DNA of 64,000 nucleotides, from contig RAYR01000016.1 in assembly GCA_003612405.1 (NCBI GenBank), positions 1 through 64,000 on the forward strand, given 5' to 3'. The notes below the pieces were generated by a model that was given only the letters and a program-made list of their open reading frames with translations, was not told where the DNA came from and did no database searches. The translations under genes were made by a program, and so were the position numbers. Each line of letters starts with the position of its first letter. The stretch's first letter is position 1. Shown piece by piece: positions 42,421 through 51,145 of the stretch. The stretch is from a bacterium 0.1xD8-71 (GTDB lineage Bacteria > Bacillota > Clostridia > Lachnospirales > Lachnospiraceae).

Positions 42421-43917
42421 TTATCTTCCCATGGTATTTTCCGGTTCATAGGTACAAAACCACACGCTGTCCACGATCTTGCGCGTCTGGTTATTATAGA
42501 CAATGACATTCAGTCCGCTCTGATTCTTGGAGAATTCTTCCCCGCCAATCTGCACGGAAGCGAGCCCGTTACCCTCACCATCCCTGGTGCTGAAGGCATA
42601 CAGCGGCATATATCCGCCCTGGATTGCTCCCCGGTACTCCACCGGTTCAAAAGATGCTTCCTCCAACAGTACCTTGCCGTCCGAAATCACCGCCAGATAA
42701 TTGCAGCCCTCCTGGCCGGCCAGGTCTGCGGACAGGCCGAGTCCTCTTAAGATCTCAAGTGTGGATTCTCTCAAAGCCCCGGTAAATTCATCCTTGGAAG
42801 CAAGAATGACCGCATACTGGTCATGATCAAGCGCTGACAGATAGGCGTCAATATCCCCGGTATGATCCAGGCTGCACTGATCCATGATGAAGGCATAATC
42901 TTCCCTGCTGTCTTCCCACTGACGGTGGGTTCTGCCCTCTATGCCAAACTGTTCCTGAAGAACCGCCCCCATATAATCGGTCACCTTTACCGCACCCCAG
43001 ATATTGGGATGGCCGTCATCACAGTTATCCACTGCGATCTGGTAACCCATCTGCTGATAAACATTCTGCTCATTAAAGCTGATAAAAGTAAGCCCCTTCT
43101 CATCCGCATAAGCCTGTACGGCATTACACTTCGTAAGGTCTGCCGCCATAGCCGGCGTTATGGTCAATATCAGGGTAATATCATTTTCCCGGCACAGTTC
43201 GTTGATCTTATCCAGATATTCCAGCATCAACGGCGCCATCTCGGCACACGCATCCGTCTCCCCGGTATCATGAGGCACAAATCCCTCCCCGGCCTCTCCC
43301 AGGTAAAAATACAGGGGGGCAAATCCTTTTAACCCTGACCTGCCCGCCATCTCTCTATAAATATAGTCATTCCTGTCCAGATTCTCCCATCTGGTATGGT
43401 AACGCACATTGGGGAAATAATAACTCCACACATCCTGTTTCTCATCCACCGCACAGATGGTCTTAACGGCCTCCGCTTTAACCGGGGACCATTTCATGAA
43501 ATCAAAAGCTTTGCGGGTATAGCTTTCTTCCGTATTCAAAGGTTCGTCAACCATATAGGGGAAACAGAAATAGCACTCCAGAACCACCGCTTTGGGAGAC
43601 TGATATCGCAGGGCCTCCTTAAGCCAGTAATAAGACGTCACCATCCCCTGCTGCTCACAACCCAGGTTATAACTGGTGATGCCATATTGATTGTATAATT
43701 CCTGCGGCAGAAAGGATGTCACCCCGTGACTGCTCCCTAAGAAAAGCACATCCGCCGTGTTCTTTTCCAGCTCATAAAATCCTGCATAGGTGGTGGTCGT
43801 AGGCCAGTCAATATCGGTAAAAAACTTAGGCGTGATCAATCTGGTATAGACATGGAAACAGACGGCAAATACCGCAAGAAACCCGATTACCCTGAGTACA
43901 AATCCTTTGTTCTTCAT
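42421..43917 (-). CDS. SGNH/DltD-like membrane-anchored O-acylation partner
   Basis: A 498-residue protein with an N-terminal membrane helix (about 8-28) and an extracellular SGNH-like domain: the nucleophile block VLFLGSSHGVTSF (about 56-68, GSSH) and a late DDGHPNIWG block with Asp/His. It starts 3 bp after the MBOAT gene. By analogy with DltB/DltD or AlgI/AlgJ pairs, it would transfer or remove acyl groups on an envelope polymer whose identity is unknown. No dltA or dltC is nearby. Confidence 0.75.
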   Translation of the reverse strand: MKNKGFVLRVIGFLAVFAVCFHVYTRLITPKFFTDIDWPTTTTYAGFYELEKNTADVLFLGSSHGVTSFLPQELYNQYGITSYNLGCEQQGMVTSYYWLKEALRYQSPKAVVLECYFCFPYMVDEPLNTEESYTRKAFDFMKWSPVKAEAVKTICAVDEKQDVWSYYFPNVRYHTRWENLDRNDYIYREMAGRSGLKGFAPLYFYLGEAGEGFVPHDTGETDACAEMAPLMLEYLDKINELCRENDITLILTITPAMAADLTKCNAVQAYADEKGLTFISFNEQNVYQQMGYQIAVDNCDDGHPNIWGAVKVTDYMGAVLQEQFGIEGRTHRQWEDSREDYAFIMDQCSLDHTGDIDAYLSALDHDQYAVILASKDEFTGALRESTLEILRGLGLSADLAGQEGCNYLAVISDGKVLLEEASFEPVEYRGAIQGGYMPLYAFSTRDGEGNGLASVQIGGEEFSKNQSGLNVIVYNNQTRKIVDSVWFCTYEPENTMGR

Positions 43918-43920
43918 AGC

Positions 43921-45357
43921 CTAAAATCCCCCGTATATAAATGCCTGCGAATCATATCCCATCCCGTAGGCTCCATAAGTCATGATTCCGAAAATGACCA
44001 CCAGATACAGTGCCCATCTTATATAGAATGGCTGTCTGAAGATTACCTCCGAAAATGCCACCCCTTTTTCCTGCTTCATGCTGACCAGCCAAAGCAGCAG
44101 AATGGAAACCATCAGCACCAGCCATTCCTTCCAGTCAAGTCCCAGGGACAGCAGCGCATCATTGGTAAATATCCACACATTCCTGACACGGAACATACTG
44201 CCTATCATCTGCAAACCTGTCCGCAGGTTTTCGGCCCGAAAGATAATCCATGCCACCATCACACACAAGAAAGTCCATATTCTCCGTATCCATATTTTGA
44301 CTTCCATAGCCTCGTCAAGCTTTAAGAGCCCGGCCGCCCGACGCTGTAGGTTCGCAGTCAGTTGTCCTGCAATCTGATAGGCGGCATGCAGCAGTCCCCA
44401 GACCACAAACCGCAGTCCGGCACCATGCCAGATCCCACTGACCGCAAATGTGAGGATCAGGTTGATAAAAGTCCTGATCCGGCCTTTGCGGCTGCCTCCC
44501 AACGGGATATAGATATAGTCCTTAAGCCATTCACTCAAAGACATATGCCATCTGTGCCAGAAGTCCTTCACCGAGACTGCCAGATATGGGTGGCAGAAGT
44601 TGTCCGCCAACTCAATGCCAAACAGATTCGAGACGCCCTTGGAAATGGAAATACAGGCCGCAAAATCCGCATATAGCTGTATGCTGTATAATACACCGGC
44701 AACCAGAACATAGCAGCCCACATACTGATGCGGTAGATCAAATATCTCGTCCACCACCACGGCTGCTCTGTCCGCAATCATCAGTTTCAGGAAAAAACCC
44801 CATAAAATCCTGTAGAATCCCCGCACAACTGTTTTTTCACAGAACGCATGTCCGGTGTACAGCTGTCCGGCGAGTCTGTCATAACGGGGGATGGGGCCCT
44901 GCACAATCTGCGGAAAAAACAGCACATACAGGGCAAATTTAGCAGGATTTGTCTGTGCCTCGATCCTGCCCATATAAATATCAGCAAGGTAGGAAATGAT
45001 TTGCAGTGTATAGAAAGAAATGCCTAACGGCACAATCCATGAGACGGCATCTTTATGCAGTAAGACTTCCAGAACATAATTACCGTTTTTCACACAAAAC
45101 CACGGAAGAATCATCAGCACCACCGCAGCTGCCAGTATGATTCTGTTCTTCCTCTTCTGAAGCAGCAGCCCGGTACCGTAAGCCAAGGCAATGGTAACCA
45201 GAATCATCGGCATCCCGGTCCCTGTATCGAGTGCCTTCCAGTAAAAGAATATACTGCCTCCCAGCAGAACAAGCCATCTGTACTTTAAGGGAAGCACATA
45301 ATACAGCAGTAAGGCCGCCAGAACAAATATGTAAAATGCAATCGACATGTAGGTCAT
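43921..45357 (-). CDS. MBOAT-family O-acyltransferase (AlgI/DltB-like)
   Basis: A 478-residue polytopic membrane protein with the MBOAT signature: PQIVQGPIPRYDRLAGQL, then DFWHRWHMSLSEWLKDYIYI and GIWHGAGLRFVVWGLLHA with the conserved histidine. It would pass acyl groups across the membrane to the SGNH partner encoded directly downstream. GGAAG precedes the ATG. The target glycan is not evident from neighbours. Confidence 0.9.
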   Translation of the reverse strand: MTYMSIAFYIFVLAALLLYYVLPLKYRWLVLLGGSIFFYWKALDTGTGMPMILVTIALAYGTGLLLQKRKNRIILAAAVVLMILPWFCVKNGNYVLEVLLHKDAVSWIVPLGISFYTLQIISYLADIYMGRIEAQTNPAKFALYVLFFPQIVQGPIPRYDRLAGQLYTGHAFCEKTVVRGFYRILWGFFLKLMIADRAAVVVDEIFDLPHQYVGCYVLVAGVLYSIQLYADFAACISISKGVSNLFGIELADNFCHPYLAVSVKDFWHRWHMSLSEWLKDYIYIPLGGSRKGRIRTFINLILTFAVSGIWHGAGLRFVVWGLLHAAYQIAGQLTANLQRRAAGLLKLDEAMEVKIWIRRIWTFLCVMVAWIIFRAENLRTGLQMIGSMFRVRNVWIFTNDALLSLGLDWKEWLVLMVSILLLWLVSMKQEKGVAFSEVIFRQPFYIRWALYLVVIFGIMTYGAYGMGYDSQAFIYGGF

Positions 45358-45406
45358 ATGTTTTCTTCCAATCTGTGGTTTCTCTTCTGTATCCTGTCAC
45401 TATCCT

Positions 45407-46681
45407 CTATTGCAAAACCCTGCACCGCAGGATATCATAGGTTTCCGGTGTCTCGCTCAGCTTCACATCAATCACCTGTTTCGAGTGCGGACATGACGCA
45501 ACCGCCTGCCCCTGCTCATCGTACATGGCAAGCACCCTCACAGGAACATTAGTGCCGTCCGGCTTCATAATCTCAATTTCGTCTCCCACACAGAACTTAT
45601 TGCGCTGTTCAATGCGGGCACAGAGTCCGGAGAAATCTCCCCCGTCCGGTTTCCTTCCCGCATCCGGCTCCGGAACCAGGCTGCCCACAATACCCAGATA
45701 GGTATATTCATTGACATAGGTACTATTATCATAAATCTGCGTATTCTCATCTGTCTTTCCAAAATAGAACCCTGTGGTAAACTGGCGATATGTGCACTTG
45801 GCTATCTCCTCAAGATACCAGTCCATATTCGCCCGGTACTTCTCTTCTGATGCAAGACAGTCGTCAATCGCCCTCCGGTAGGTGCGCGCCACGGCCGCCA
45901 CATAGAGCGCTGTCTTCATCCGCCCTTCTATTTTGAAGCTGTCAATACCCGCATCGATCAACTCCGGAATATGCCCGATCATACACAGGTCTTTGGAATT
46001 GAAAATATAAGTTCCCCGCTCATTCTCGTAGACGGGCAGATACTCTCCCGGCCTTGTCTCTTCCACCACCGCATACTTCCAGCGGCAGGGGTGGGTGCAG
46101 GCTCCATGGTTGGCATCTCTGCCTGTAAAATAATTGCTCAGAAGACATCTGCCTGAATAGGAAATACACATGGCTCCGTGAATGAAGCTCTCTATCTCCA
46201 TCTCTTCCGGAATCTGTGCCCTGATCTCCTTAATTTCCTGCAAAGACAGTTCCCTGGCGGAGACCACACGCTTTGCCCCCTGATTATACCAGAACCGGTA
46301 GGTCATATAGTTGGTATTATTTGCCTGAGTGGAGATATGGATATCTATCTCAGGACAGATTTCCCGCGCCAGCATAAACATACCCGGATCTGCAATGATA
46401 AGCGCATCCGGCGCAAGCGCTCTTAATTCCTGAAAGTATGCCCTTGCACCTTCCAGATCATAATTATGAGCCAGGATATTGGCCGTCACATGCACCCGTA
46501 CGCCTCTCTCATGCGCAAACGCAATGCCCTGTGCCATCTCCTCCATGGTAAAGTTCTTCGCCTTGGCCCGGAGTCCGAACGCCTCTCCGCCGATATAAAC
46601 CGCATCCGCCCCAAAAACAACCGCTGTCTTTAACACCTCAAGGCTACTGGCCGGGACCAGCAATTCAGGTCTCTTCCTCAT
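45407..46681 (-). CDS. trhP: U32-family tRNA uridine hydroxylation protein (TrhP-like)
   Basis: A 424-residue U32 'peptidase' family protein. It has the N-terminal PELLVPASSLEVLKTAVVFG and GADAVYIGG blocks, the ESFIHGAMCISYSGRCLLSN motif, and the cysteine set HGACTHPCRWKY with a further Cys in KDLCMI, likely an Fe-S cluster. TrhP uses prephenate for 5-hydroxylation of U34 in tRNA. The neighbouring methyltransferase (TrmR-like) would complete 5-methoxyuridine. ATG 46681 is preferred to 46693. Confidence 0.85.
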   Translation of the reverse strand: MRKRPELLVPASSLEVLKTAVVFGADAVYIGGEAFGLRAKAKNFTMEEMAQGIAFAHERGVRVHVTANILAHNYDLEGARAYFQELRALAPDALIIADPGMFMLAREICPEIDIHISTQANNTNYMTYRFWYNQGAKRVVSARELSLQEIKEIRAQIPEEMEIESFIHGAMCISYSGRCLLSNYFTGRDANHGACTHPCRWKYAVVEETRPGEYLPVYENERGTYIFNSKDLCMIGHIPELIDAGIDSFKIEGRMKTALYVAAVARTYRRAIDDCLASEEKYRANMDWYLEEIAKCTYRQFTTGFYFGKTDENTQIYDNSTYVNEYTYLGIVGSLVPEPDAGRKPDGGDFSGLCARIEQRNKFCVGDEIEIMKPDGTNVPVRVLAMYDEQGQAVASCPHSKQVIDVKLSETPETYDILRCRVLQ

Positions 46682-46720
46682 GATAATCCCCATTCCGGAG
46701 CGTTTCTGATAACTCTCCTG

Positions 46721-47362
46721 TCACTTTTTGACACTCACCGTCACACCATCCCCCACCGGCAGTATCACCGACTCCAATTGCGCATGGTGTTTTACTTCAT
46801 ACAGATACTCGCGCATCCTGCTGTGTATCGTCCTGTTTCTTCTTGTCACCGCGAACCTTGATTCTATCACATCTCCATCCTGAAGCACATTATCAGAAAG
46901 CAGAATACCATCCTTAGCAAGCAGTCTCACCACATCAGGCAGGAAATTGATATACTGTCCCTTGGCTGCATCCATAAAGATAAAGTCATAGGATCCCGTG
47001 AGTTCTTTGAGAATATCCGCTGCATCACCGCAAAGCAGTGTAATGTCCCGCTCCCTGCCTGCCCGTCTGAAATTCTCTCTGGCAACAGGAATCCTTTTCT
47101 CATAATTCTCTATGGTCGTGATCCGGCACCCCTTCGGCCCATACTCACTCATCAATAACGCAGAAAAACCAATGGCACATCCGACCTCCAGAATCGACAT
47201 CGGTTTGCGCACCGCAAGCAGGAACTTGATGAGCCCCTGGGTCTGGGTGCGTATGATCGGCACATTGGTTTGTCTTGCTTCACGTTCTATCTGCTCTAAA
47301 AGAGGGGTATTGCCGGGCTCCAGCGAATCAATAAATGCGCTCATGCGCTCGTCTGTTATCAT
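46721..47362 (-). CDS. trmR: tRNA 5-hydroxyuridine methyltransferase (TrmR-like)
   Basis: A 213-residue SAM-dependent O-methyltransferase of the YrrM/TrmR group: SILEVGCAIGFSALLMSEYG is the SAM loop, with TTIENYEKRIPVARENFRRA and DFIFMDAAKGQYINFLPDVV further on. In Bacillus subtilis TrmR methylates ho5U34 to mo5U34. The adjacent TrhP-like gene supports this over a small-molecule O-methyltransferase. AGGAGG precedes the start. Confidence 0.85.
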   Translation of the reverse strand: MITDERMSAFIDSLEPGNTPLLEQIEREARQTNVPIIRTQTQGLIKFLLAVRKPMSILEVGCAIGFSALLMSEYGPKGCRITTIENYEKRIPVARENFRRAGRERDITLLCGDAADILKELTGSYDFIFMDAAKGQYINFLPDVVRLLAKDGILLSDNVLQDGDVIESRFAVTRRNRTIHSRMREYLYEVKHHAQLESVILPVGDGVTVSVKK

Positions 47363-47397
47363 GGCATATGCTCCTCCTGCTGTGTCATATCTTCCGG

Positions 47398-47898
47398 CTA
47401 CTCCTCTTCATCCTCTCCGGATTCAGAATCGTCTTCTTCCTGTTCCCCGCCTTCTTCCGGCACCGAATCATTACTGATTCCTGTGATTTCCTCAATACTA
47501 GGCACGCTGGTTCCCGGCAATTCTTCCATTTCCTCTGGCGCTGTAGCCATCACCGAAAGCATTTCCTCACCGGTCATGGAAGTATTCAGATCATATATTC
47601 CCGGCTGAATCTTATCGTGATTCTCCGATACCAGTTCCTGGATCACAAATAAATTGGCATCCCGGATCAGTCCCTTTTCCTGAAGCATCTGCCCGATCTC
47701 TTTGACAGAGGATGTCTCTTCCACATAGATGCTGATGGTTCTGCCTTCTCCCACCGTCATCGGTTCTTCCGCAAACACCCTGTACCCATAATCATAAGCT
47801 TTTGTGGCTGTCTTAAATACAAACATGACGATAAAGACAAATACCACTATTTTCACAATAAGCTCTACGACGCCCCCGATAATCTCTCCTATTTTCAT
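47398..47898 (-). CDS. Short MltG-like membrane protein without catalytic domain
   Basis: A 166-residue protein with one membrane helix (about 5-30) and a LysM-like YceG/MltG N-terminal domain (RTISIYVEETSSVKEIGQML, then LQEKGLIRDANLFVI and IQPGIYDLNTSM). It ends in an acidic tail. The lytic transglycosylase domain of MltG (about 200 residues) is absent, so it probably binds rather than cleaves peptidoglycan. Gene order next to trmR parallels yrrL-yrrM in Bacillus. The start at 47898 is uncertain. Confidence 0.7.
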   Translation of the reverse strand: MKIGEIIGGVVELIVKIVVFVFIVMFVFKTATKAYDYGYRVFAEEPMTVGEGRTISIYVEETSSVKEIGQMLQEKGLIRDANLFVIQELVSENHDKIQPGIYDLNTSMTGEEMLSVMATAPEEMEELPGTSVPSIEEITGISNDSVPEEGGEQEEDDSESGEDEEE

Positions 47899-47924
47899 AC
47901 GACTCTCCATTCCTCTCTCACAGA

Positions 47925-48260
47925 TCAAAGTTCAAAATCTATGGCCTGCGCAAGAAGCAGATCCACCTCCTGCATCAACCGGCAGAAAGACAGCTCCGCC
48001 CGCAGAAAATCATCCACCAGAGGATTCTCCCTGAATTTCTCATATTCTTTCTCAAAGGCATCCATACGGTCAAATAAATCCTCACCGTCCGTCTCATTCT
48101 GAAGTTCAAAATTACGCTGCCGGAATTCATTTACTTTATCATATAATTCCGGCTGCTTCTTGATTTTCTCTCTCTGATACAGATACTCTTTATAAGTATC
48201 CGATGCCATAATCTTATCTGCAAACTCCTTAATAGCCTCTTTCATCTCGCTGTCTGACAT
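47925..48260 (-). CDS. YlbF/YmcA-family protein
   Basis: A 111-residue helical protein of the Com_YlbF family (ASDTYKEYLYQREKIKKQPE, VNEFRQRNFELQ, FLRAELSFCRLMQEVD). YlbF-YmcA-YaaT proteins in Bacillus act with RNase Y in mRNA processing and competence. Its place directly after the RNase J gene fits an RNA-decay role. AAGGAGG precedes the ATG. Confidence 0.82.
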   Translation of the reverse strand: MSDSEMKEAIKEFADKIMASDTYKEYLYQREKIKKQPELYDKVNEFRQRNFELQNETDGEDLFDRMDAFEKEYEKFRENPLVDDFLRAELSFCRLMQEVDLLLAQAIDFEL

Positions 48261-48302
48261 GCTGATTCCTCCTTAAAGTACATTGCCCCAATCTGGTCTC
48301 TT

Positions 48303-49979
48303 CTATACTTCCATGATAATCGGCAGTATCATCGGCCGTCTCTTTGTCTTCTTCCAGACAAAATCACTGAGCACATCCTTGATCGTACCCTTAAGTTTGC
48401 CCCAGTCTGTCTTGCCTCTGTCCAGACAATCCTGCACTGCCTCGTCCACCAACAGCCGTGCCTCATCCAGAAGTTCGTCGGACTCTCTCACATAAACAAA
48501 TCCTCTGGATACGATATCCGGGCCGGACACCAGCTGATCGCTGTGAGAATCCAGCGCCAATACCACGATCAGGATGCCGTCCTCGGCCAGATGCTGTCTG
48601 TCACGCAGCACCACATTACCCACATCGCCAACACCCAGACCATCTACCAGAATCGCACCCACCGGCACCTTCCCGGTCACTTCAGCCCTGTTGTCGTCCA
48701 TTTCCAGCACATCGCCGGACTGTAACATAAAAATATTCTCTTTGGCAATGCCCAGCTGTGCCGCAATCTTAGCCTGCGCTTTCCTGTGTTTATATTCGCC
48801 ATGAACCGGAATCGCATACCTGGGCTTAACCAGAGAGTAGATCAGTTTAATCTCCTCCTGACAGGCATGCCCCGACACATGCACATCCTGGAAAATCACA
48901 TCCGCACCTTTCATTTGCAGCTCATTGATCACGTTGGTGACCGCTTTTTCATTCCCCGGTATGGGATGTGAGGAAAAGATAACGGTATCGCCCGGCATAA
49001 TGGATATCTTCTTATGGTTATTGCCCGCCATACGGCTGAGCGCTGCCATACTCTCTCCCTGGCTTCCGGTCGTAATGATGACAGTCTTCTCGGGAGGATA
49101 GTTCTTCAGTTCCTCCACATCTATCAATGTTCTGTCCGGTATCTGTAAATAACCCAGTTTCGAGGCAGTGTCTATGATATTGACCATACTCCTGCCTTCC
49201 ACCACCACTTTGCGGTCAAACTTATCCGCCGTGTTAATGATCTGCCGCACTCTGTCCACATTGGACGCAAAAGTAGCAATCAGAATACGGGTATCCTTAT
49301 GCTCCAGAAAAAGAGAATCAAAAGTGTGTCCCACAGTCTTTTCAGAAGGCGTAAATCCCAGCCGCTCCGCATTGGTGGAATCACACATCAGCGCCAGCAC
49401 ACCCTTCCTGCCAATCTCCGCAAACCTCTGCAAATCAATGGCATCGCCGAACACCGGCGTATAGTCTACCTTAAAGTCTCCAGTATGCACCACCACGCCT
49501 GCCGGTGAGTAAATTGCCAGAGCTGCCGCATCCACAATACTGTGATTGGTCTTGATAAATTCAATTCTGAACTGTCCCAGATTGACAGACTGTCCAAACT
49601 TTACCACCTTCCGTTTGGTGGTTCCCATGAGTTCATGCTCCGTGAGCTTATTCTCTATAATCCCCATGGTCAGTTTCGTTGCATAGATGGGTACATTTAA
49701 CTCTTTCAAAACATAAGGCAGTGCCCCGATATGATCCTCATGTCCATGGGTAATAATAAAACCTTTTACTTTATCCGAATTGTCTTTTAAATACGTAATA
49801 TCAGGGATTACCAGATCGATTCCCAGCATTTCGTCCTCCGGGAATGACAGACCGCAATCCACCACAATAATGCTATCCTCATACTCAAAGGCAGTGATAT
49901 TAAGCCCAATCTGCTCAAGTCCGCCTAGTGGGATAACTTTCAGCTTACCAGCTGATCTTCCTTCTTCAATTTTCTTCAA
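48303..49979 (-). CDS. rnj: Ribonuclease J
   Basis: A 558-residue metallo-beta-lactamase/beta-CASP nuclease with the zinc motif THGHEDHIGALPYVL (about 76-90), the beta-CASP core MCDSTNAERLGFTPSE and GSQGESMAALSRMA, and a C-terminal RNase J domain. It acts as an endo- and 5'-3' exoribonuclease in mRNA decay. The start is TTG at 49979, supported by GGAGGG. It is full length for the family. Confidence 0.95.
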   Translation of the reverse strand: MKKIEEGRSAGKLKVIPLGGLEQIGLNITAFEYEDSIIVVDCGLSFPEDEMLGIDLVIPDITYLKDNSDKVKGFIITHGHEDHIGALPYVLKELNVPIYATKLTMGIIENKLTEHELMGTTKRKVVKFGQSVNLGQFRIEFIKTNHSIVDAAALAIYSPAGVVVHTGDFKVDYTPVFGDAIDLQRFAEIGRKGVLALMCDSTNAERLGFTPSEKTVGHTFDSLFLEHKDTRILIATFASNVDRVRQIINTADKFDRKVVVEGRSMVNIIDTASKLGYLQIPDRTLIDVEELKNYPPEKTVIITTGSQGESMAALSRMAGNNHKKISIMPGDTVIFSSHPIPGNEKAVTNVINELQMKGADVIFQDVHVSGHACQEEIKLIYSLVKPRYAIPVHGEYKHRKAQAKIAAQLGIAKENIFMLQSGDVLEMDDNRAEVTGKVPVGAILVDGLGVGDVGNVVLRDRQHLAEDGILIVVLALDSHSDQLVSGPDIVSRGFVYVRESDELLDEARLLVDEAVQDCLDRGKTDWGKLKGTIKDVLSDFVWKKTKRRPMILPIIMEV

Positions 49980-50001
49980 AAAAACTTCCCTCCATCAAAT
50001 A

Positions 50002-50256
50002 TTATAATAACTCTACATCGTCCAGCATATTTTCAAATACAGCTGCCACTGCATTTAATTCCTCGTCGTCCGTCACGATCTCATATACCGCTTCTTCCTC
50101 TTCCATCGAAGACATATCGCGCATGATAAGCGCCTCGCCGTCTTCTTTCTCGGAATCTGTCACCAGAAGGTAATCCACGCCGCCAAGCCTGGTCTGCTCT
50201 AGCACATAAAATGCGACAGGGTCTTCTCCTTCCCGCATAAAAATAATCTTTTCCAC
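50002..50256 (-). CDS. DUF1292 (YrzB-like) acidic protein
   Basis: An 84-residue acidic protein starting with GTG 50256, which has AAGGAG 9 bp upstream inside the end of ruvX; the longer frame overlaps ruvX without an SD. The pattern DPVAFYVLEQTRLGGVDYLL and acidic tail match DUF1292, always found beside ireB and ruvX. Function unknown. Confidence 0.82.
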   Translation of the reverse strand: MEKIIFMREGEDPVAFYVLEQTRLGGVDYLLVTDSEKEDGEALIMRDMSSMEEEEAVYEIVTDDEELNAVAAVFENMLDDVELL

Positions 50257-50257
50257 G

Positions 50258-50692
50258 CTACTTGTTCTCCTTACCGGCAAGATAGTCCAGATATCCTTGC
50301 AGAATCAGTACTGCTGCGATCTTATCCACATAATCTTTGCGATATTCCCTGCGGATTCCTGCCTCCATCATCGCCTTATCCGCCGCCACCGTAGTGAGCC
50401 GTTCGTCCCACATCACCACCGGAAGGCCGGTTCTTCTTTCCAGCTTGTCCTGAAATTCCAAAGACAGGGCTGCCCTCTCACCCAGCGTATCATTCATATT
50501 CTTCGGTAATCCCAGCACGATCTTTGTAACCTCGTACTCCACAATCAGCTCCTCAATACGGGCTAGTGTCTGCCGCAGTTTGTTGTCATCTTTTCGCCTG
50601 ATGATCTCAATTCCCTGCGCCGTAATCAGCAGCGGGTCGCTGATCGCCACGCCCACTGTTTTAGAGCCAAAATCCAATCCCATGATTCTCAT
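50258..50692 (-). CDS. ruvX: Holliday junction resolvase-like YqgF/RuvX
   Basis: A 144-residue RNase H-fold protein: [20 protein letters not shown] with the catalytic Asp, [17 protein letters not shown], and the late [11 protein letters not shown]. RuvX is proposed to resolve Holliday junctions and functions in 16S rRNA maturation in some bacteria. It lies in the conserved ireB-ruvX-DUF1292 order. Confidence 0.92.
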   Translation of the reverse strand: MRIMGLDFGSKTVGVAISDPLLITAQGIEIIRRKDDNKLRQTLARIEELIVEYEVTKIVLGLPKNMNDTLGERAALSLEFQDKLERRTGLPVVMWDERLTTVAADKAMMEAGIRREYRKDYVDKIAAVLILQGYLDYLAGKENK

Positions 50693-50732
50693 CTGCCGTT
50701 ATCTCTCTTTGTAATTGACCAAAACAGTCAAT

Positions 50733-51002
50733 TCACTGTCCTTTCACAATAGAGTTCTTGATGTACTCTACCAGCATTTCTTCCACCAGCTCATCGCGCT
50801 CAACTTTCATGATCAGACTGCGGGCGCTCTTATGACTCGTAATATAAGTGGGGTCTCCGGACATAATATACCCCACAATCTGGTTGACCGGATTGTATCC
50901 CTTCTCTGTCAGTGCTTCGTACACCGTAGACAGCACCAGTTTTACCCCTGTCTCCGGCTCAGTCTCTACCGTAAAAAATTGTGTATTCTCTAAATCCTGC
51001 AT
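50733..51002 (-). CDS. ireB: IreB-family regulatory phosphoprotein (DUF965)
   Basis: An 89-residue IreB protein ([40 protein letters not shown]). In Enterococcus IreB is phosphorylated by the PASTA kinase IreK and affects cephalosporin tolerance. Threonines in the N-terminal [11 protein letters not shown] segment are candidate phosphosites. It is usually located downstream of alaS; here mtaB is upstream instead. Confidence 0.9.
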   Translation of the reverse strand: MQDLENTQFFTVETEPETGVKLVLSTVYEALTEKGYNPVNQIVGYIMSGDPTYITSHKSARSLIMKVERDELVEEMLVEYIKNSIVKGQ

Positions 51003-51145
51003 CGTTTCACGCCCTTATCTATTGTCTCAATTTGATTTTATCCCTATTATTACCATAATACTCTATCATCACACAAAATTCAATCACAAAGTCTGGTTAT
51101 GCCCGAAAACGGCCCGGAGCCACTCTCAAAACACCGTCCGCAAAA

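Noticed and set aside
44078-44676. Plus-strand frames opposite the MBOAT gene and other core genes
   Set aside because: They lie fully inside well-supported minus-strand genes, have biased low-complexity translations and lack SD sequences.
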